Positions 4,746-6,369 of a DNA stretch of 6,369 nt are shown here, piece after piece (the first letter of the stretch is position 1; each line of letters begins with the position of its first letter). The notes beneath the pieces are model-generated. The model made no database searches. It worked only from the letters and a program-made list of their open reading frames with translations, and was not told the DNA's origin. Source of the stretch: JBEKYH01 sp049511115 (GTDB lineage Bacteria; Planctomycetota; Phycisphaerae; Tepidisphaerales; Tepidisphaeraceae); contig JBEKYH010000308.1 of NCBI GenBank assembly GCA_049511115.1, forward strand, positions 1 through 6,369, in the 5' to 3' direction. The translations under genes were made by a program, and so were the position numbers.

Positions 4746-5840
4746 ATGTTGCTTCGCACGCCGTTCTACGACTTCCACGTCTCGGCCGGGGCGCGGATGG
4801 TCGAGTATGCCGGCTGGGAAATGCCGATCCTTTATCGGGGGATCGTTCAGGAGCACACCCACACGCGCTCGGCCGCGACGCTGTTTGACGTTTCCCACAT
4901 GGGCCGCCTGCGCTTCAGCGGCGCGGATGCTCTTTCCTTTCTCGACCGCGTCCTCACGCGAAACGTCGCGGCGCAGCAAATCGGCCAGAGCCGTTACAGC
5001 CTGGTTTGCAACGAAAGCGGCGGCGTGCTCGACGACGTGATCGTGAGCCGCGATGAAAAAGACTGGCTCATTGTCTGCAACGCCACCAATCGGTTGAAAC
5101 TGCTCGAACATTTCAAAACCATCGCCGCCAAGGGCGATGTGGTGATTGACGACCAGACGCAAAGCACCGCGATGATCGCCGTCCAGGGTCCCGCCGCGAT
5201 TGAGCGCCTCGCCAACGTCCTCCCCATCGACATCAAGGCCATGCCGCGCTATACCTTCGAGACGGCCGAAGCCATGTTCATGAAATTCTCCGTCTTTCGC
5301 AGCGGTTACACCGGCGAAGACGGCGCGGAAATCATTCTCTCGGCGCGGAGCGCCTCATTGGCCATGAAAATGCTCGGCGGCCGCTTGGTGCGGCCCGACT
5401 CGACTCTCCAGCCCGGCGGCCTGGGGGCGCGCGACACGCTTCGCCTGGAAGCCGGCCTCCCGCTCTATGGCCACGAACTGAGCGAAATGCTCGATCCCCT
5501 CTCCGCCGGCCTGGGCTGGGCCGTCGATTTGAAGAAGGATTTTCTCGGCGCCTCGGCCCTGCGCATTATCGCCGAAGCCAGGCCCAAGCGCAAACTCGTC
5601 GGCCTGGAACTCGACGGCCGGCGCATCGCCCGGCAGGGCGCCCGCGTCCACGTGGACGGCCACCCCGTAGGCGAAGTGACCAGCGGCACCTTCGCCCCGA
5701 CCCTGCAGCGCAGCATCGCCATCGCCTATGTGGACCTCGAATACGCCGCCGAACAGGCCGCCGTTTCAGTCGATCTGTCCGGTATCAGCGTCTCGGCTAA
5801 AGTCGTGAAGCTGCCCTTCTACAAACGGCCTAAAACCTGA
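4746..5840 (+). CDS. gcvT: Aminomethyltransferase, T protein of the glycine cleavage system
   Basis: GcvT takes the aminomethyl group from the lipoyl arm of H protein to tetrahydrofolate, giving 5,10-methylene-THF and ammonia. The 364 residues are a normal family length. The start at ATG 4746 gives the expected MLxRTPxYDxHV beginning; the open frame further upstream has no homology-like sequence. Landmarks are GWEMPILY (23-30), LFDVSHMG (46-53, near the folate site), GGVLDDVIV (92-100, with the catalytic Asp at 96 or 97), SGYTGEDGAEI (186-196), GARDTLRLEAGLPLYGHEL (227-245, folate-contacting Arg/Asp/Glu/Tyr) and the GCV_T C-terminal barrel with GEVTSGTFAPTL (309-320). YgfZ-like proteins lack several of these catalytic residues, so true GcvT is favoured. 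No gcvH or gcvP lies next to it in the window. The 5885 gene follows after 44 bases on the same strand and may be co-transcribed. Confidence 0.95.
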   Translation: MLLRTPFYDFHVSAGARMVEYAGWEMPILYRGIVQEHTHTRSAATLFDVSHMGRLRFSGADALSFLDRVLTRNVAAQQIGQSRYSLVCNESGGVLDDVIVSRDEKDWLIVCNATNRLKLLEHFKTIAAKGDVVIDDQTQSTAMIAVQGPAAIERLANVLPIDIKAMPRYTFETAEAMFMKFSVFRSGYTGEDGAEIILSARSASLAMKMLGGRLVRPDSTLQPGGLGARDTLRLEAGLPLYGHELSEMLDPLSAGLGWAVDLKKDFLGASALRIIAEARPKRKLVGLELDGRRIARQGARVHVDGHPVGEVTSGTFAPTLQRSIAIAYVDLEYAAEQAAVSVDLSGISVSAKVVKLPFYKRPKT

Positions 5841-5874
5841 CGCGACCTGATTATTTACTCGATCATTTTCCGAC

Positions 5875-5880
5875 GGAGGA
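5875..5880 (+). promoter_or_regulatory. Strong Shine-Dalgarno of the small 5885 gene
   Basis: GGAGGA lies four bases before ATG 5885. It is the clearest ribosome binding site in the window and contrasts with gcvT, PadR, DUF2442 and WD40, which have none. It fixes the start and shows the gene can be translated from within a gcvT transcript. Confidence 0.75.
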
Positions 5881-5884
5881 CCCC

Positions 5885-6133
5885 ATGCCCAGCAGCGAAG
5901 AGGATTTGAAGAAAGCCTACAAGGCCTTCAAGAAGCGCCTGAAACTCACCCGCCTCGACGAGGAATCCAAAATCGGCCACGGCCCCTTGAGCGGCACAGG
6001 CCAGAACAAAATCGTCTCCATGCAGCCGCCGCTGGGCTTCGGCAAGGAAATCTGGGAAGAACTCGTCGAGCGCGGCTACCTCCGCCGCGACGGCGTCGGC
6101 TTCTACGAACTCATCGAAGGCAAAGGCTGGTAA
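5885..6133 (+). CDS. Small protein of unknown function, probably conserved
   Basis: An 82-residue protein with a strong GGAGGA site and tandem in-frame stops (TAA at 6131, TGA at 6134). I do not recognise a named family. Residues 1-25 are a highly charged amphipathic helix, Lys-rich (SSEEDLKKAYKAFKKRLKL). The middle is a turn-rich stretch, LDEESKIGHGPLSGTGQNKI, followed by MQPPLGFG. Residues 56-82 (EIWEELVERGYLRRDGVGFYEL) resemble a helix followed by a beta hairpin, as in a winged-helix wing. Nucleic-acid binding is thus possible but only a guess. Sequences with a similar RLDxES...GPLSG...PP...W-E-E-L-V layout are, to my recollection, found as uncharacterised proteins in planctomycetes. It follows gcvT by 44 bases on the same strand; nothing ties it to glycine cleavage. 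Confidence 0.75.
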   Translation: MPSSEEDLKKAYKAFKKRLKLTRLDEESKIGHGPLSGTGQNKIVSMQPPLGFGKEIWEELVERGYLRRDGVGFYELIEGKGW

Positions 6134-6167
6134 TGACCCGCAGCCCCTTCGACCAAATCAAGAAAAA

Positions 6168-6260
6168 TGAACGCTGAGGCACGGAGGCGCTGAGGACGAA
6201 AATGCGGAGGAATTCAGAAATGTCTTTTGAATTCCTCGTCTTTCCTACCTCAGCGCCTTC
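6168..6260. repeat. Long imperfect palindrome (copy B of a dispersed repeat)
   Basis: This is a nested hairpin. The outer stem pairs 6185-6195 (AGGCGCTGAGG) with 6248-6258 (CCTCAGCGCCT), 11 of 11 bases, extendable by a G-T and a G-C pair. A short helix can form between 6198-6201 and 6241-6244. The inner stem pairs 6207-6216 (GAGGAATTCA) with 6228-6237 (TGAATTCCTC), 10 of 10 bases, around an 11-base loop. No U tract follows, so it is not a typical intrinsic terminator, although a hairpin here could protect the 3' end of the upstream mRNA. The left arm also recurs inverted at 4594-4630, which marks it as a repeat family rather than a one-off hairpin. Confidence 0.82.
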
Positions 6261-6369
6261 TATGAAGCCGAGTTTGTCAAGCGGGGAGGCGTATCGAGCA
6301 GGTCGATTTCTTCAGCCTTCTATCCAGTGCTCACGCGACGGGCGGTGAAGCCGTTGTTCGCGGGCCTAT
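6261..6369. other. Right-end stretch without a supported gene
   Basis: No frame gives a convincing coding start and length. On the minus strand, 6322-6260 reads between two stops as a 20-residue stretch containing AEEIDLLDTPPRL, without an ATG; it looks like eroded coding sequence or part of a repeat. To its right another minus-strand frame is open to the window edge and ends at the TAG at 6322-6320, so the tail of a gene outside the window cannot be ruled out. The plus-strand ATG at 6262 stops after 28 codons with no ribosome site. Confidence 0.35.

Noticed and set aside
4575..5162. 195-codon minus-strand frame opposite gcvT
   Set aside because: GC-rich antisense shadow of gcvT; no recognisable motif and it runs through the dispersed repeat.
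6133..6177. 14-codon frame overlapping the TAATGA stop of the 5885 gene
   Set aside because: Too short and no similarity; its end runs into the palindromic repeat.

Overview
The window is about 6.4 kb of GC-rich bacterial chromosome with tightly packed, mostly single-gene housekeeping and accessory loci. The gene mix suggests a member of the Planctomycetota or a relative in the PVC/Acidobacteriota range: a topoisomerase I with several C-terminal zinc ribbons, a secreted WD40-only protein, a PadR regulator paired with a membrane protein, a VapBC-type pair with a coiled-coil antitoxin, and a DUF2442 protein. This placement is an inference from gene style only. No rRNA or tRNA was found to anchor it.

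Layout, left to right. (1) 2-658 (+) is the C-terminal end of DNA topoisomerase I, with three zinc-ribbon fingers. (2) 755-1415 (+) is a toxin-antitoxin pair. The antitoxin is intact, but the VapC-like PIN toxin is interrupted by an apparent one-base deletion near 1061-1062. Restoring that base gives a clean 143-residue toxin. (3) 1544-1954 (+) is a small GNAT-type acetyltransferase, convergent with (4) 1959-2951 (-), a secreted protein made almost entirely of seven 42-residue WD40 blades. (5) Divergent from that, 3072-4198 (+) is a two-gene operon of a PadR repressor and a four-helix membrane protein, joined by an ATGA overlap. It is driven by a near-consensus sigma-70 promoter containing an inverted repeat that could be the PadR operator. 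(6) 4277-4588 (+) is a DUF2442 protein whose first residues look like the start of the DUF4160 family that normally sits beside it. (7) 4746-5840 (+) is gcvT, the glycine-cleavage T protein, followed by (8) 5885-6133 (+), a small conserved-looking protein of unknown function. (9) The right end (6134-6369) has no convincing gene, but carries a long imperfect palindrome whose left arm recurs at 4594-4630 behind the DUF2442 gene. This looks like a dispersed palindromic repeat family.

The genes do not form one pathway. The most notable signals are the frameshifted toxin beside an intact antitoxin, the two-copy palindromic repeat, the start regions of four genes that suggest leaderless transcripts (a TANNNT box 6-7 bases before the ATG and no Shine-Dalgarno), and the chimeric-looking N-terminus of the DUF2442 protein. 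I found no convincing evidence of a wholly new system.
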